DNA of 64,000 bases from Tsukamurella pulmonis (GCF_900103175.1 NZ_FNLF01000002.1:3920136-3984135); one strand, 5' to 3'. Counted from the first letter of the stretch, positions 53,440 to 62,144 are shown. Numbers and translations: made by a program. The notes: generated by a model from the sequence alone, not told the origin.

Positions 53440-54176
53440 ACGTCCATGATCCAGCCGTGCTCCTCCCGGGCCTGCGCGCGGGTGCGCGCGATCGTCTCGC
53501 CCACCTCGCCGACGGGGCCGTCGATCAGGATCTCGTCGGGCGTGCCCAGGTAGGCGCCCCAGTAGACGTGGTCCGTCGGCGCGGCGGTCTCGCGGAACGT
53601 GCAGTCGGCGTCGAGCATCACCACGGTGTTGCGGCCGTCGTCCTCGTGCAGGCGCCTACCGGTGGTGATGTGGATCGGCTCGCCCACCCGGTTGAGCAGG
53701 ATCGCGTGCGCGGCGGTGAGCGCCTGCACGCTGGTGATGCCGGGGATCACCCTGGGCGCCAGCGGAAGCGAGCGCCCGACGCGGTCCAGGACGCGCAGCG
53801 TCGAGTCGTAGAGCGACGGGTCGCCCCACACCAGGAAGCCGGCGGTCCCGCCGTCGGGGACGTGCTCGGCGATCGCGGCGGCCAGCGCGTCGGCGCGGGC
53901 GTCGTGCCAGGCGTCGACGTTGGCGGCGTAGGCACCGTCGGGCCGGGAGGCGCCGCGCTCGGCGGAGCGGTCCCGCGGCGGGTCGGGCACGAGCACGACG
54001 GGGGTGTCCGGCGCGTACTTCTCGACGATCTCCTGCCGGATCCCGGTGAGCGTGCCCGCGTTGGGCTTGTCGAGGACGAACAGGGCGTCGGCCGCGCGCA
54101 TCGCGTCGATCGCGCCCACGGTGACGTGGCCCGGGTCGCCGGCGCCGATGCCGATGACCAGCGCGGTGCGGGTCAC
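53412..54176 (-). CDS. cobF: Precorrin-6A synthase (deacetylating), CobF
   Basis: 254 aa SAM-dependent methyltransferase: VIGIGAGDPGHVTVGAIDAMRAADALFVLDK (GxGxGDP), FLVWGDPSLYDSTLRVLDRVG, VIPGITSVQALTAAHAILLNRVGEPIHITTGRRL and EHGWIMDVYLLRRP, all CobF hallmarks. It methylates C1 of precorrin-5 and releases the acetyl group in aerobic cobalamin synthesis. It is far from other cob genes here. GTG 54176 overlaps the TetR stop (GTGA). Confidence 0.93.
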   Translation of the reverse strand: MTRTALVIGIGAGDPGHVTVGAIDAMRAADALFVLDKPNAGTLTGIRQEIVEKYAPDTPVVLVPDPPRDRSAERGASRPDGAYAANVDAWHDARADALAAAIAEHVPDGGTAGFLVWGDPSLYDSTLRVLDRVGRSLPLAPRVIPGITSVQALTAAHAILLNRVGEPIHITTGRRLHEDDGRNTVVMLDADCTFRETAAPTDHVYWGAYLGTPDEILIDGPVGEVGETIARTRAQAREEHGWIMDVYLLRRPTD

Positions 54177-54796
54177 GCGATCGGCTCGCTGTACATGTTC
54201 AGCGTGGCGGTGAGCAGGTCGATGCGGTTCTGCTTGAGCGTCTCGTTGTCCGGGTCGATCACGCAGTAGCTCGCGGTGCCCTCGTGCACGGCGAGCAGCG
54301 CGTAGCCGAGCGCCTCCGGCTTGGTGACGCGGCGGCCGGCGGCCTCGAGCACGTGCATCACGGTGGGCAGCATGTTCGCGAGCAGCATCTGCTGGGCGTC
54401 GCGGACCGTCTGGTTGAGCTCCGGGGTGCGGGTGCACAGCGCCACGAAGTCGCCGTTGACGCGCTGCCAGCGCTCGTTGACGGGGATCGCCCGGACCGCC
54501 ATCTCGATGAGCTTGCCGTAGTCGGCGCCCTGCACCACGTAGGTGTCGACGACCTTGGCCATCACGTCCATGATCCACTGCACGTGGAACCGCCAGACCT
54601 CGATGAACAGCTCCTCGAGGCTGGTGAAGTTGGAGTAGAAGGCGCCACGCGTGAAGCCGGCCGCCTCGCACACCATGGTCACGTTCGTCGAGCCGTAGCC
54701 GTGCTGGGCGAATACCAGGTACGCCGCCCGGATCAGGCGGCGGCGGGTCTTGGCGCGGCCCTTCGGATCGTCGGTCGCCTGCAGCGCCGCGGTCAC
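54173..54796 (-). CDS. TetR-family regulator upstream of cobF
   Basis: 207 aa. HTH: RRRLIRAAYLVFAQHGYGSTNVTMVCEAAGFTRGAFYSNFTSLEELFIEVW. The C-terminal domain is helical (QWIMDVMAKVVDTYVVQGADYGKLIEMAVRAIPVNERWQRVNGDFVALC) and not assigned. GTG 54796 start. Translationally coupled to cobF, so it may govern its own operon; the ligand is unknown. Confidence 0.87.
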   Translation of the reverse strand: MTAALQATDDPKGRAKTRRRLIRAAYLVFAQHGYGSTNVTMVCEAAGFTRGAFYSNFTSLEELFIEVWRFHVQWIMDVMAKVVDTYVVQGADYGKLIEMAVRAIPVNERWQRVNGDFVALCTRTPELNQTVRDAQQMLLANMLPTVMHVLEAAGRRVTKPEALGYALLAVHEGTASYCVIDPDNETLKQNRIDLLTATLNMYSEPIA

Positions 54797-54939
54797 TCCG
54801 CCGTCCCCATGGGACAGAATTCGCGTCGCTGTGTCATCCGATCAGTGTACCCGTCGGTAGCCCCCGCTTCAGCCGGACTTCAGCGGTCGCCAACCGCGGG
54901 CCCCTAGCGTTGCCGCCATCACGCCGTAGGAGGTCCGCA

Positions 54940-55914
54940 ATGCCCGATTCATCGCCCGCATCCGCGTCCCGTGCGCTCCGGATCGGCGGGCTCGTCCTGG
55001 TCGTGGCGGGCGCCGCGGGCCTGGTCGTCGCGGCGTTCCTCGACTGGTACCGGGTGACCGCGTCGCTGCCCGAGAGCGTCCGGCTCGGCGATCTGCCCTC
55101 GTCCCTGGAGGCCCGCGTCAGCGGCCTGGGCAGGGTGAGCATGGCTCCCGTCGCCGGCCAGGACCTCTCCTCGACCGTGCCGACGCAGATGGCCTGGGGC
55201 GGGATCGCCGTCCTGGCGATCGCCGTCGGGGCCCTGCTCACCGGTGCCGTCGCCGCGGTCGGGCCGGCGAACCGGCGGACGATCGGCGTCGCGGGCACCG
55301 TCGCGTTCACGGTGTTCGGCTTCGCCCTCGGCGCGTACGCGCTGCTCGTCCCGATCGGCACGCAGACGGTGACCACCCACGGGCTGAGCCTGCGGGTCGA
55401 GACCACGGCCGCGCTCGGCCCCTGGGTCGTGATCGCCGCCGCCGCGGTGCTCGGGGTCGGCGGCGCACTGTTCGACCGCGCCCGGCACTCCGCCGCTCGG
55501 TCCGCCGCGGCACCGTCGGCGCCCGCCCCGCGCGTCCCGGCGCCGTCGTTCCCGAGCGCGCCGCCGGCCGTGCCACGGCCGGGGTACGCACCGTCGAACC
55601 GGCAGGCCCCGACGCCGGACGCGGCGTGGGCGCGCCCCGCCGCTCCTGCGCCGCCCGTCGCGCCGGTCCCGCCGCCGTTGCCCGAGGCGCAGGTGCGGAC
55701 CGCGGTCGCGCCGGTCGCGCGGCGCCGCCCGCAGCCCGATTGGGACCGGAACTGGCCGGCCGCGGTCCCGCCGCAGCCGGGCCCGGCGACACCGTCGGAG
55801 CAGCGCACGCAGGTGGTGCGGCGGCCGCCGCGCCCGGTGAAGGTCTCGCCCCGCCCCGAGACCGAGGCGATCCCGCGCGACCCGCGTTTCGACGCGCCGA
55901 CCGAGCCCCTGTGA
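54940..55914 (+). CDS. Membrane protein with proline-rich C-terminal tail
   Basis: 324 aa. Four spans in the first 185 residues ([86 protein letters not shown]), with an outside loop after the first. The last 140 residues are Pro/Ala/Arg-rich and disordered, ending [13 protein letters not shown]. Resembles 'proline-rich transmembrane' proteins of mycobacteria; no function known. AGGAGG before ATG 54940. Confidence 0.65.
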   Translation: MPDSSPASASRALRIGGLVLVVAGAAGLVVAAFLDWYRVTASLPESVRLGDLPSSLEARVSGLGRVSMAPVAGQDLSSTVPTQMAWGGIAVLAIAVGALLTGAVAAVGPANRRTIGVAGTVAFTVFGFALGAYALLVPIGTQTVTTHGLSLRVETTAALGPWVVIAAAAVLGVGGALFDRARHSAARSAAAPSAPAPRVPAPSFPSAPPAVPRPGYAPSNRQAPTPDAAWARPAAPAPPVAPVPPPLPEAQVRTAVAPVARRRPQPDWDRNWPAAVPPQPGPATPSEQRTQVVRRPPRPVKVSPRPETEAIPRDPRFDAPTEPL

Positions 55915-55915
55915 C

Positions 55916-56515
55916 TCAGCCCTCGAGCTCGGCGACGCGGGCGCGCAGCCGGTCGATCTCGGCCTGCAGCTCGGCCTCGCGCTCGGCGGCCGCCTTCTGG
56001 TAGGCCTCGCCGAGTTGCTTGAGGTACTCGCGGTCGAAGCGGGGGATGATGCTGCGCTGGCAGTTCCAGTCGTAGGCCTCGACGGCGATCTCGATCACGC
56101 GCCTGCCCTCGGTCTCGCGCACGGTGCCGCGGCCGAAGACCTTGAGCCGCACCCGGCGCGGGTAGTCGACGAAGAACATCGCGAGGCGGTCGTCGCCGGC
56201 GAGATTGCCGAGGGTGACGAACTGGTTGTTCCCCGGCAGGTCGATGAAGCCGAGGCGCCCCGTCGCGGGGTCGTGCTGCACGAATCCGGCTGGGCCGCTG
56301 CGGTACTGCAGATACGGCCAGCCCTGCGGGGTGACGGTGGCGAGGCAGAACTGATCGGCCCGGGAGATCATGAGCAGTTCGCGGTCGGTGAGGGCCTGCG
56401 GGCCGTCGTCGCCGCGCTCGAGGTGCCGGCCGTAGGCCACGTAACTGCCGTTGCGGCGCTGCCGCTGCAACGCGTCGTCGCCGAAGACCAGGTGGTGGTA
56501 GTGATTGTTCGGCAC
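55916..56515 (-). CDS. Pyridoxamine 5'-phosphate oxidase-fold flavoprotein
   Basis: 199 aa. Split-barrel flavin-binding domain: [35 protein letters not shown]...[43 protein letters not shown], which matches PNPOx-like proteins of the PA1206/Alr4036 type more than biosynthetic PdxH. The final 35 residues ([33 protein letters not shown]) are a coiled coil, useful for dimerisation. GTG 56515; the frame continues upstream without support. Role unknown, perhaps F420 or flavin redox. Confidence 0.75.
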   Translation of the reverse strand: MPNNHYHHLVFGDDALQRQRRNGSYVAYGRHLERGDDGPQALTDRELLMISRADQFCLATVTPQGWPYLQYRSGPAGFVQHDPATGRLGFIDLPGNNQFVTLGNLAGDDRLAMFFVDYPRRVRLKVFGRGTVRETEGRRVIEIAVEAYDWNCQRSIIPRFDREYLKQLGEAYQKAAAEREAELQAEIDRLRARVAELEG

Positions 56516-56596
56516 GCCCCGAACATACGCCGGGCGCTCCGGCGGCCGGCCGCGGGGAATGCGGAGCCCGCCACCCGTCCCGACTACGATGGCCGG

Positions 56597-57040
56597 GTGG
56601 CGGACGAGATCGTGATCTACACCGACGGCGCGTGCCTGGGGAACCCCGGGCCCGGAGGCTGGGGCGCGGTGCTGCGCTTCGGCGAGCACCAGAAGGAGCT
56701 CTACGGCGCCGAGAAGGACACCACGAACAACCGCATGGAGCTCATGGGCGCCATCTCGGCGCTGGAGGCGATCACCCGCCCGATGCCGGTGGTGCTCTAC
56801 ACCGACAGCTCGTACGTGAAGAACGGCATCACCAAGTGGATCGCCGGCTGGAAGCGCAACGGCTGGAAGACCTCCGCCAAACAGCCCGTGAAGAACGCCG
56901 AGCTGTGGCAGCGCCTGGAACAGGCGGCGGCGCAGTACGAGATCGACTGGCGCTGGGTGAAGGGACACGCGGGCAACGAGGGCAACGAGCTCGCCGATCA
57001 GCTGGCCTCCCGCGGCGCGCAGGAGGCGCGGGACTCCTAG
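56597..57040 (+). CDS. rnhA: Ribonuclease HI
   Basis: 147 aa. Catalytic acid residues visible: [79 protein letters not shown]. It removes RNA from RNA-DNA hybrids. GTG 56597, with TACGAT (56585-56590) ending 6 bases ahead: probably leaderless. The stop is followed by the type 2 inverted repeat. Confidence 0.95.
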   Translation: MADEIVIYTDGACLGNPGPGGWGAVLRFGEHQKELYGAEKDTTNNRMELMGAISALEAITRPMPVVLYTDSSYVKNGITKWIAGWKRNGWKTSAKQPVKNAELWQRLEQAAAQYEIDWRWVKGHAGNEGNELADQLASRGAQEARDS

Positions 57041-57047
57041 GCCCGTT

Positions 57048-57117
57048 CCGAAATTCGGGTTCTGCTGGGCTCCGCCGGGGAATTCGCCAGCCGATCGTCG
57101 CAGAACCCGAAATTCGG
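57048..57117. repeat. 70-bp inverted repeat, type 2
   Basis: Arms CCGAAATTCGGGTTCTGC (57048-57065) and GCAGAACCCGAAATTCGG (57100-57117), one mismatch in 18, 34-base centre. Fills most of the 91-base gap between convergent rnhA and metallophosphoesterase genes, so it may double as a terminator. Its inner edge CGGGTTCTGC resembles CGAGTTCTGC at 46335-46345. Confidence 0.8.
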
Positions 57118-57131
57118 GACGGCGCGCTCGG

Positions 57132-58295
57132 TCAGGCCGCGCGCAACTCCAGGATCGCGATCTCGGGCGGCGCGGCGACGCGCACCGGCGGGCCCCAGGC
57201 TCCGGCGCCGCGGCTGGTGTAGACGGGCATCCCGTCGACCGATTCGAGCCCCTGCAGGGCGGGCTGCTGCAGCTTCACGAAGTACCGGAAGGGCCACAGC
57301 TGTCCGCCGTGCGTGTGCCCCGCGACCTGCAGATCCGCACCGCGGCGGGCGAACTCGCGGCCCTGCAGCGGCTCGTGGGCGACGGCCAGCGCGAACGCGG
57401 ACGGGTCGACGCCGGCGAAGGCCGCGTCGTAGTCCACCGCGAGCGGCGCCGTGCCCTTGCGGTCGTTGACGCCGACGACGGTGATCGCGGCGCCACCCCG
57501 TTCGATCCGCACCGACTCGTTGACCAGCGGCCGCACGCCGACGTCGCGCCAGCGCTGCACCCAGTTCACCGCGTCACCGGCGTAGTACTCGTGGTTGCCG
57601 GTCACGGCGAGCACGCCGAGCGGGGCGCGCAGACCGCGCAGCGGCGCGAGGTCCTCCCCGATCTGCGCGACGGTCCCGTCGATGAGGTCGCCGCCCAGGA
57701 TCACCAGGTCCGGGTTCTCGGCGTTGGTCCGGTCCACCACGTCCTGCACGAACGCGCGCGTGCGCACCGGCCCGGCATGGATGTCGGTGATGAGCGCGAC
57801 GCGCAGCGGGCCGAAGGCGGCGGGCATCGACGCGAGGCCCACCTGCGTGTGCGTGATGCGCGGCGTCGCGGCCTCCACCAGCCCGTACAGCGTCGCGCCG
57901 ACGGCACCGACCACGCCCACCAGGGCGACGACGCGGCGCAGCGGCGCACCGTCGAACTCCGGGCGCGCCAGCCGGATCAGCCGGGTGAGCACCCACAGCA
58001 CCCCCAGCACCAGCAGGGTGAGCAGCAGGTAGAAGACCGTCGCGAGCCAGGTGAGGCCGGCCGCACTGATCCAGCGCCACCGATCCGGGTCGATGCGGCC
58101 GTTGCCCGCGAGCAGCCCCACCGGGGTGGCCAGGGTGAGCAGGCCCGCGAGCACCACCGCGACGGTGCCGGCGATGCGCGCCGGACGCGCACTCGCGCGG
58201 CGCACGACGCGCCGGTGGACCAGGGCGAGCGACGCCAGGGTGACGATGAGAACCACGATGACGCCGGTGGGCACGCGCGTGTCCCCCTCTTCCAC
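57132..58295 (-). CDS. Membrane-anchored calcineurin-like metallophosphoesterase
   Basis: 387 aa. Three or four spans in the first 145 residues, then a metallophosphatase domain: ALITDIHAGPV (DxH), VILGGDLIDG (GD), VTGNHEYYAG (GNHE), and QVAGHTHGGQLWPF (GHTH). Similar to YkuE/YaeI-type phosphodiesterases, facing outside. Substrate unknown. GTG 58295; another GTG at 58274 with GAGGGGG upstream is equally good. Possibly an envelope phospholipid or UDP-sugar hydrolase. Confidence 0.82.
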   Translation of the reverse strand: MEEGDTRVPTGVIVVLIVTLASLALVHRRVVRRASARPARIAGTVAVVLAGLLTLATPVGLLAGNGRIDPDRWRWISAAGLTWLATVFYLLLTLLVLGVLWVLTRLIRLARPEFDGAPLRRVVALVGVVGAVGATLYGLVEAATPRITHTQVGLASMPAAFGPLRVALITDIHAGPVRTRAFVQDVVDRTNAENPDLVILGGDLIDGTVAQIGEDLAPLRGLRAPLGVLAVTGNHEYYAGDAVNWVQRWRDVGVRPLVNESVRIERGGAAITVVGVNDRKGTAPLAVDYDAAFAGVDPSAFALAVAHEPLQGREFARRGADLQVAGHTHGGQLWPFRYFVKLQQPALQGLESVDGMPVYTSRGAGAWGPPVRVAAPPEIAILELRAA

Positions 58296-58357
58296 GATGC
58301 AAACTCGGACATCCGAATGTACCCGGCAGGGGGCGCGTGGCTACACTCGTGCCGCAC

Positions 58358-58431
58358 GCCCTCGTAGCTCAGTCGGATAGAGCGGATCTCTCCTAAAGAT
58401 CAGGTCGCAGGTTCGATTCCTGTCGGGGGCA
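58358..58431 (+). tRNA. tRNA-Arg (anticodon CCT)
   Basis: Cloverleaf: acceptor GCCCTCG/CGGGGGC (one G-T pair), D arm AGCTCAGTCGGATAGAGC, anticodon stem GATCT/AGATC around loop CTCCTAA (anticodon CCT), T arm GCAGGTTCGATTCCTGT, discriminator A at 58431. CCA is not encoded. The opposite-strand vWA gene ends 4 bases away. Confidence 0.95.
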
Positions 58432-58434
58432 CGT

Positions 58435-60012
58435 CTACTTCGCGCGCTTGGCGACGGCGGTGACGAAGTCGGTGAGCATCTGCTCCTCCGTATCGGCCGA
58501 CTGGGCGGTGCCGCCGGTGGCGTCCGCGATCCGCTTGAGCGCCGGCAGGTCGGCGTCCTTGCTGATGCCGACGGTGTGGATGTTCACCGGGCGCGCCGGG
58601 TCCACCAGCTTCTTCAGCTCGGCCACCAGCTCGTCGAGGGTGGTGCCGCCGTTCTTCTCGTTGCCGCCGTCGGTGAGCAGGATCAGCGAGTTCGAGTACG
58701 CCGGGTCGAAGTCCTTGACCGCCTGCCGGTATGCGGCGAGCGTCGTGTCGTAGAGGCCGGTGCCGCCGCGGACGCGGCCGGGCAGCGAGTTCACCCCGTC
58801 GAGCAGCGCCTGGCGCTGGGTCTTGTCACCCCGCCGGTCGGAGAGCTTCGCGGTGGGCACGACCTCGGTCCAGTCCTTGCCGCCCCCGGTGGCCAGGGCG
58901 AAGGTCCACAGGCCGACGGCGTTCGCGTCGGGGATCTGCGTGACCACCTTGGTGAAGCCGGAGGCGAGCATCCCGATGCGGGTGGTGTCGCCGACCTTCT
59001 CCTCCATCGAGCCGGAGGTATCGACGGTGACCAGCGCCTTGAGCGGCACGGCGAGGGTCGAGTACTGCTGCTCCGACGTGGCGAGCCGCGCGGGATCGGG
59101 GTCCGGGAGCGCGGACACCGGGCCCACGCCGCCCGACGGTTCCTCGCCCAGCGCGACGCCGCGCAGGCCGTCGCGCGCGAGCGCCTGCAGCCCGTCGGGA
59201 GAGGTGAAGGCGGCGGACAGGCGACCGGCGGCGTCCTTGGCCGCGGCCTGCCGATCGCCGGTGGCGGCGACGGCGAGCAGCAGTTCGTCGCGCGGGGCAC
59301 CGGTCTTGGGAACCACCGCGGAGACGCCGTCGCCGCTCTTCTTCGCGGCCAGATAGGCGTACTCGGGCACGACCACGACGCCGCCCTCGGCGGCCGCGGC
59401 GCGCACGGGCTCGCCGCTGACGCGCTTGGCGGCCTGGGCGTAACCGGCCAGCGCCGAGGTGAGCGCCTGCGGGTCGGAGCCGGGCCGGGAGGTCTCGGCC
59501 ACGCCCGCGATCACCGGCGTCACCGCGTAGGCGGAGTCGGCGTTCACCGCGCGGATGCTGGCCTGCGACATCGCCTCGAGCCAGCTCGCGGGCTGCGGGA
59601 TCGCCGCGCCGGCCAGCACGATCGGCGACCCGGCGACCGGGGTCGTCGGCAGATCGCGTCCGAGCTGCGCGGCCACGGCGTCGGCGCGGGCGCGCGACGG
59701 GGCGAGCCACAGATCGGCCGTGCCGGTGGTGAGCCGCCCGGCGGCCTCCCGGTCCGGCGCCTCGGCGACGGTGATCGTGGTGCACTTGTCGGACGCCGCC
59801 GCGGCCTGCGTGCGCGCGGCCGGCGCGAGGGCGGGGTCTGCCATCACGGTGACGGTGTTCGTGTCCCCGCAGCTCGCGAACCTGCCGCCGACGATGGCGA
59901 CGATCCCGGCGACGAGGACCGCGACCAGACCGGCCGCGAGCAGAAGCCGCGCGAGGTTGCGCCCGCGCGGCTTCTCCGGCGCCGGGTCCCCCGGCGCGTC
60001 ATGACGACCCAT
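58435..60012 (-). CDS. Membrane-anchored solute-binding-like plus vWA domain protein
   Basis: 525 aa. Signal anchor (LARLLLAAGLVAVLVAGIVAIVGG, 20-43), then a type II periplasmic-binding-like domain (NTVTVMADPALAPAARTQAAAASDKCTTITVAEAPD...ADLWLAPS..., about 50-290), and a C-terminal vWA domain with a full metal site: VTVDTSGSMEEKVG (DTSGS), the Thr in GGTGLYDTT, and LLTDGGNEKN. All outside. This SBP-vWA fusion occurs in actinobacteria; roles are unknown. It ends 3 bases from the tRNA gene on the other strand and starts 31 bases after the antitoxin-like gene. Confidence 0.8.
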   Translation of the reverse strand: MGRHDAPGDPAPEKPRGRNLARLLLAAGLVAVLVAGIVAIVGGRFASCGDTNTVTVMADPALAPAARTQAAAASDKCTTITVAEAPDREAAGRLTTGTADLWLAPSRARADAVAAQLGRDLPTTPVAGSPIVLAGAAIPQPASWLEAMSQASIRAVNADSAYAVTPVIAGVAETSRPGSDPQALTSALAGYAQAAKRVSGEPVRAAAAEGGVVVVPEYAYLAAKKSGDGVSAVVPKTGAPRDELLLAVAATGDRQAAAKDAAGRLSAAFTSPDGLQALARDGLRGVALGEEPSGGVGPVSALPDPDPARLATSEQQYSTLAVPLKALVTVDTSGSMEEKVGDTTRIGMLASGFTKVVTQIPDANAVGLWTFALATGGGKDWTEVVPTAKLSDRRGDKTQRQALLDGVNSLPGRVRGGTGLYDTTLAAYRQAVKDFDPAYSNSLILLTDGGNEKNGGTTLDELVAELKKLVDPARPVNIHTVGISKDADLPALKRIADATGGTAQSADTEEQMLTDFVTAVAKRAK

Positions 60013-60043
60013 GAGTGCGGTGTCGCCCTTTCTTCAAAGGTGT

Positions 60044-60283
60044 TTACTGCTGCTGATCCTGCGGGCCCTGCTGGCCCTGCTCGGGCGCCTGCTGGCCCTG
60101 CTGGGGCGCCTGCTGGCCCTGCTGGCCGCCGGCGAACTTCTTCGCGGCGTCCTGCGCCTTGTCCACGTGCGAGGCGTACTTGCCGCCGGTCTTGTTGTCG
60201 ACGAAGTCACCCGCCTTGTCGATGACGCTCGGGTTCTTGCCGAGAGCTTCCTTGGCCTTGTTCACGAGATTCTTGAAATCCAT
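60044..60283 (-). CDS. MT0933-like antitoxin-family small protein with Gln-rich tail
   Basis: 79 aa. MDFKNLVNKAKEALGKNPSVIDKAGDFVDNKTGGKYASHVDKAQDAAKKFAGG is the Rv0909-type (MT0933_antitox) family sequence. Here it is extended by a Gln/Pro/Gly repeat tail (QGQQAP units). In M. tuberculosis Rv0909 pairs with the Rv0910 toxin; no Rv0910-like gene is near, so this may be a solitary helix-rich protein with another role. It starts 10 bases after the MBL gene stop, same strand, ATG 60283. Confidence 0.75.
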   Translation of the reverse strand: MDFKNLVNKAKEALGKNPSVIDKAGDFVDNKTGGKYASHVDKAQDAAKKFAGGQQGQQAPQQGQQAPEQGQQGPQDQQQ

Positions 60284-60293
60284 GCGTGCCAGG

Positions 60294-61385
60294 CTAGCGG
60301 ACCGTCGACCACCAGTCCGCGATCGCAACGTCGGCGGCACCGTCGACTCTGCCACCCGGCATGGGGATGATCGTGGCGACGCCGGCCTCCTCCGCGGCGG
60401 CGAGGAGCCGCTCGACGGGCTCCGACCAGTCGTGGAAGGCGAGGTTGAAGGTGGCCCAGTGCACCGGCACGAGCGGGGCGCCGGGCTTGGCGATCATCGC
60501 GTGGATGGCGACGGCCTCCTCCGGGTTGGTGTGCACGTCGGGCCAGAGCGGGTCGTAGGCGCCGATCGGCAGCAGCGTCAGGTCGAACGGCCCGAAATGA
60601 TCGCCGACCAGCTTGAACCGCTCGGTGAAGCCGGTGTCGCCGCCGAAGAAGACGGAGTGTTCCGGGCCCACGAGCGACCAGGACGCCCACTGCGTGGAGT
60701 TGCGGGTCAGGCCGCGGCCGGAGAAGTGCCGGGCCTCGGTGCACACCACCTTGAGGCTCTTCCCGTCGCGGGTCAGGGTGTGCGCCTGGTCCCAGTCCAG
60801 CTCGACGATCCGGTCCTCGGGCACGCCCCATGCGCGCAGGTGCCCGCCGACGCCGACGGGCACGCAGAAGACGACGTCGCGATCGCGGGTGAGCTCGTCG
60901 ATCGTGGGCAGGTCGAGATGGTCGTAGTGGTCGTGGCTGATGATCACCGCGTCGATCTCCGGCAGGGCGCTGAGCGCGACCGGGACGGGGTGCAGCCGGG
61001 CCGGGCCGATCGTGGGCGACGGGGAGACCCGCTCGCCCCAGACCGGATCGGCGAGGATGCGGAACCCGTCGACCTCGATGAGCGCCGACGAGTGGCCGTA
61101 CCAGGTCACGGCCAGGTCGGAGGCCCGCTCCGGCGCCGGGACCGCGACCAGGGGGATCGCATTCGACGGCCGCCCCTGGCCGTGCCGGGCGCGGCCGATC
61201 ACGCCGCGGGCGATCTTGCCCGCGTCGAAGCGCTCGTGCGGGCTGTCCGGGTCGGAGTTGGTGTAGACGGTGTCGACCCGCGCGCCCATCGAGCGGCGCA
61301 GGCCGCGTCCCGCGCGCAGCAGCGACCCGCCGGCCAGGCCGGCGGCGGCGCCCGCCGCGAACGTCGCGGCCGATCTCAGCCGCAC
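60294..61385 (-). CDS. Metallo-beta-lactamase-fold hydrolase, NAPE-PLD/UlaG-like (Rv0906-like)
   Basis: 363 aa. N-terminal hydrophobic stretch (SAATFAAGAAAGLAGGSLLRAG), then MBL motifs VTWYGHSSALIEVDGFRILADPVWG, IISHDHYDHLD (HxHxDH), TEARHFSGRG, FFGGDTGF and VHWATFNLAFHDWSEP, matching NAPE-phospholipase-D-like lactonases. GTG 61385 starts 1 base after the echA6 stop, hence same operon; the frame that continues upstream is not used. Rv0906 follows echA6 in M. tuberculosis. Probably a phosphodiesterase or lactonase at the membrane. Confidence 0.88.
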   Translation of the reverse strand: MRLRSAATFAAGAAAGLAGGSLLRAGRGLRRSMGARVDTVYTNSDPDSPHERFDAGKIARGVIGRARHGQGRPSNAIPLVAVPAPERASDLAVTWYGHSSALIEVDGFRILADPVWGERVSPSPTIGPARLHPVPVALSALPEIDAVIISHDHYDHLDLPTIDELTRDRDVVFCVPVGVGGHLRAWGVPEDRIVELDWDQAHTLTRDGKSLKVVCTEARHFSGRGLTRNSTQWASWSLVGPEHSVFFGGDTGFTERFKLVGDHFGPFDLTLLPIGAYDPLWPDVHTNPEEAVAIHAMIAKPGAPLVPVHWATFNLAFHDWSEPVERLLAAAEEAGVATIIPMPGGRVDGAADVAIADWWSTVR

Positions 61386-61386
61386 G

Positions 61387-62121
61387 TCAGCGCCCCTGGA
61401 AGCGCGGCTCGCGCTTCTCGATGCGGGCCATGATGGCCTCCTTGAGGTCCTCGGAGTCCCACACCGCGTGCAGCCGGGCCTCCTCGGCCTCGGTGAGCGG
61501 CTCGACCGCGACGTCGGTCTTGAACAGCGCCTTGTAGTTCTGCAGCGACAGCGGCGCGAGCTTCGCGATGCCGCGGGCGAACTCGAGGGCGGCCTCGCGG
61601 TCGCCGATGGCGTTGGCGAATCCCAGCTCGGCCAGCTTCTCGGCGCCGATCTTCTGTGCGGCCATGAGCACGCCGCGGGCGTGGCCGCCGCCGATGAGGT
61701 CCTCGAGGCGCCGCAGCGTCCACTTGTCGATGGTGACGCCGAGCTTGGCGGCGGGGATCGCGATGCTCGCACTGGGATCGAGGACGCGCAGGTCGGCGAC
61801 CATCGCCATCTGCACCCCCGCCCCGACGGCCGGCCCGTTGAGCGCGGCGACCACGATCTGCTTCATCGCCTCGACCCGGCGGTAGAACTGGATGACCCGT
61901 TCCATGAAGCCCTTGTCCAGCACCGCACCCGATCGCAAGTCCGCCCCCGCGGAGAACACGGTGCCCTGGCCGGTCAACACGATGACGAAGGCACCGTCGG
62001 CCTCCGCGCGGTCGAACGCGGCCTCCAGGCCCTCCATGATCTCGGGGTTGAGGGCGTTCCGCGCTTCGGGGCGCTGGAACTCGATGACGGCGACGTTGTC
62101 CTCCAGCGTGTAACCAATCAT
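61387..62121 (-). CDS. echA6: EchA6-type crotonase-fold acyl-CoA binding protein
   Basis: 244 aa crotonase fold (VAVIEFQRPEARNALNPEIMEGLE; LTGQGTVFSAGADLRSGAVLDKG). Both usual catalytic glutamates are gone: the GGG-CE position reads GAGVQ (NGPAVGAGVQMAM) and the PE position reads PAAKLGV, exactly as in mycobacterial EchA6. That protein binds long-chain acyl-CoA and hands it to FAS-II for mycolic acid synthesis rather than hydrating enoyl-CoA. Start ATG 62121; TAGATT (62129-62134) ends 7 bases ahead. First gene of a run with the MBL and antitoxin-like genes. Confidence 0.9.
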   Translation of the reverse strand: MIGYTLEDNVAVIEFQRPEARNALNPEIMEGLEAAFDRAEADGAFVIVLTGQGTVFSAGADLRSGAVLDKGFMERVIQFYRRVEAMKQIVVAALNGPAVGAGVQMAMVADLRVLDPSASIAIPAAKLGVTIDKWTLRRLEDLIGGGHARGVLMAAQKIGAEKLAELGFANAIGDREAALEFARGIAKLAPLSLQNYKALFKTDVAVEPLTEAEEARLHAVWDSEDLKEAIMARIEKREPRFQGR

Positions 62122-62128
62122 GGCCCGC

Positions 62129-62138
62129 AATCTACGCT
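62129..62138. promoter_or_regulatory. Overlapping divergent -10 boxes (echA6 / flavoprotein)
   Basis: In AATCTACGCT the minus-strand TAGATT (62129-62134) and plus-strand TACGCT (62133-62138) share TA, with 7 and 6 bases to their start codons, in a 23-base gap. Same layout as at 51028-51037. Confidence 0.55.
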
Positions 62139-62144
62139 ACGGGG

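Noticed and set aside
58358-60012. Integrated element at the tRNA-Arg gene
   Set aside because: No integrase, no repeat of the tRNA 3' end seen in the window, and neighbours belong to the core genome type.
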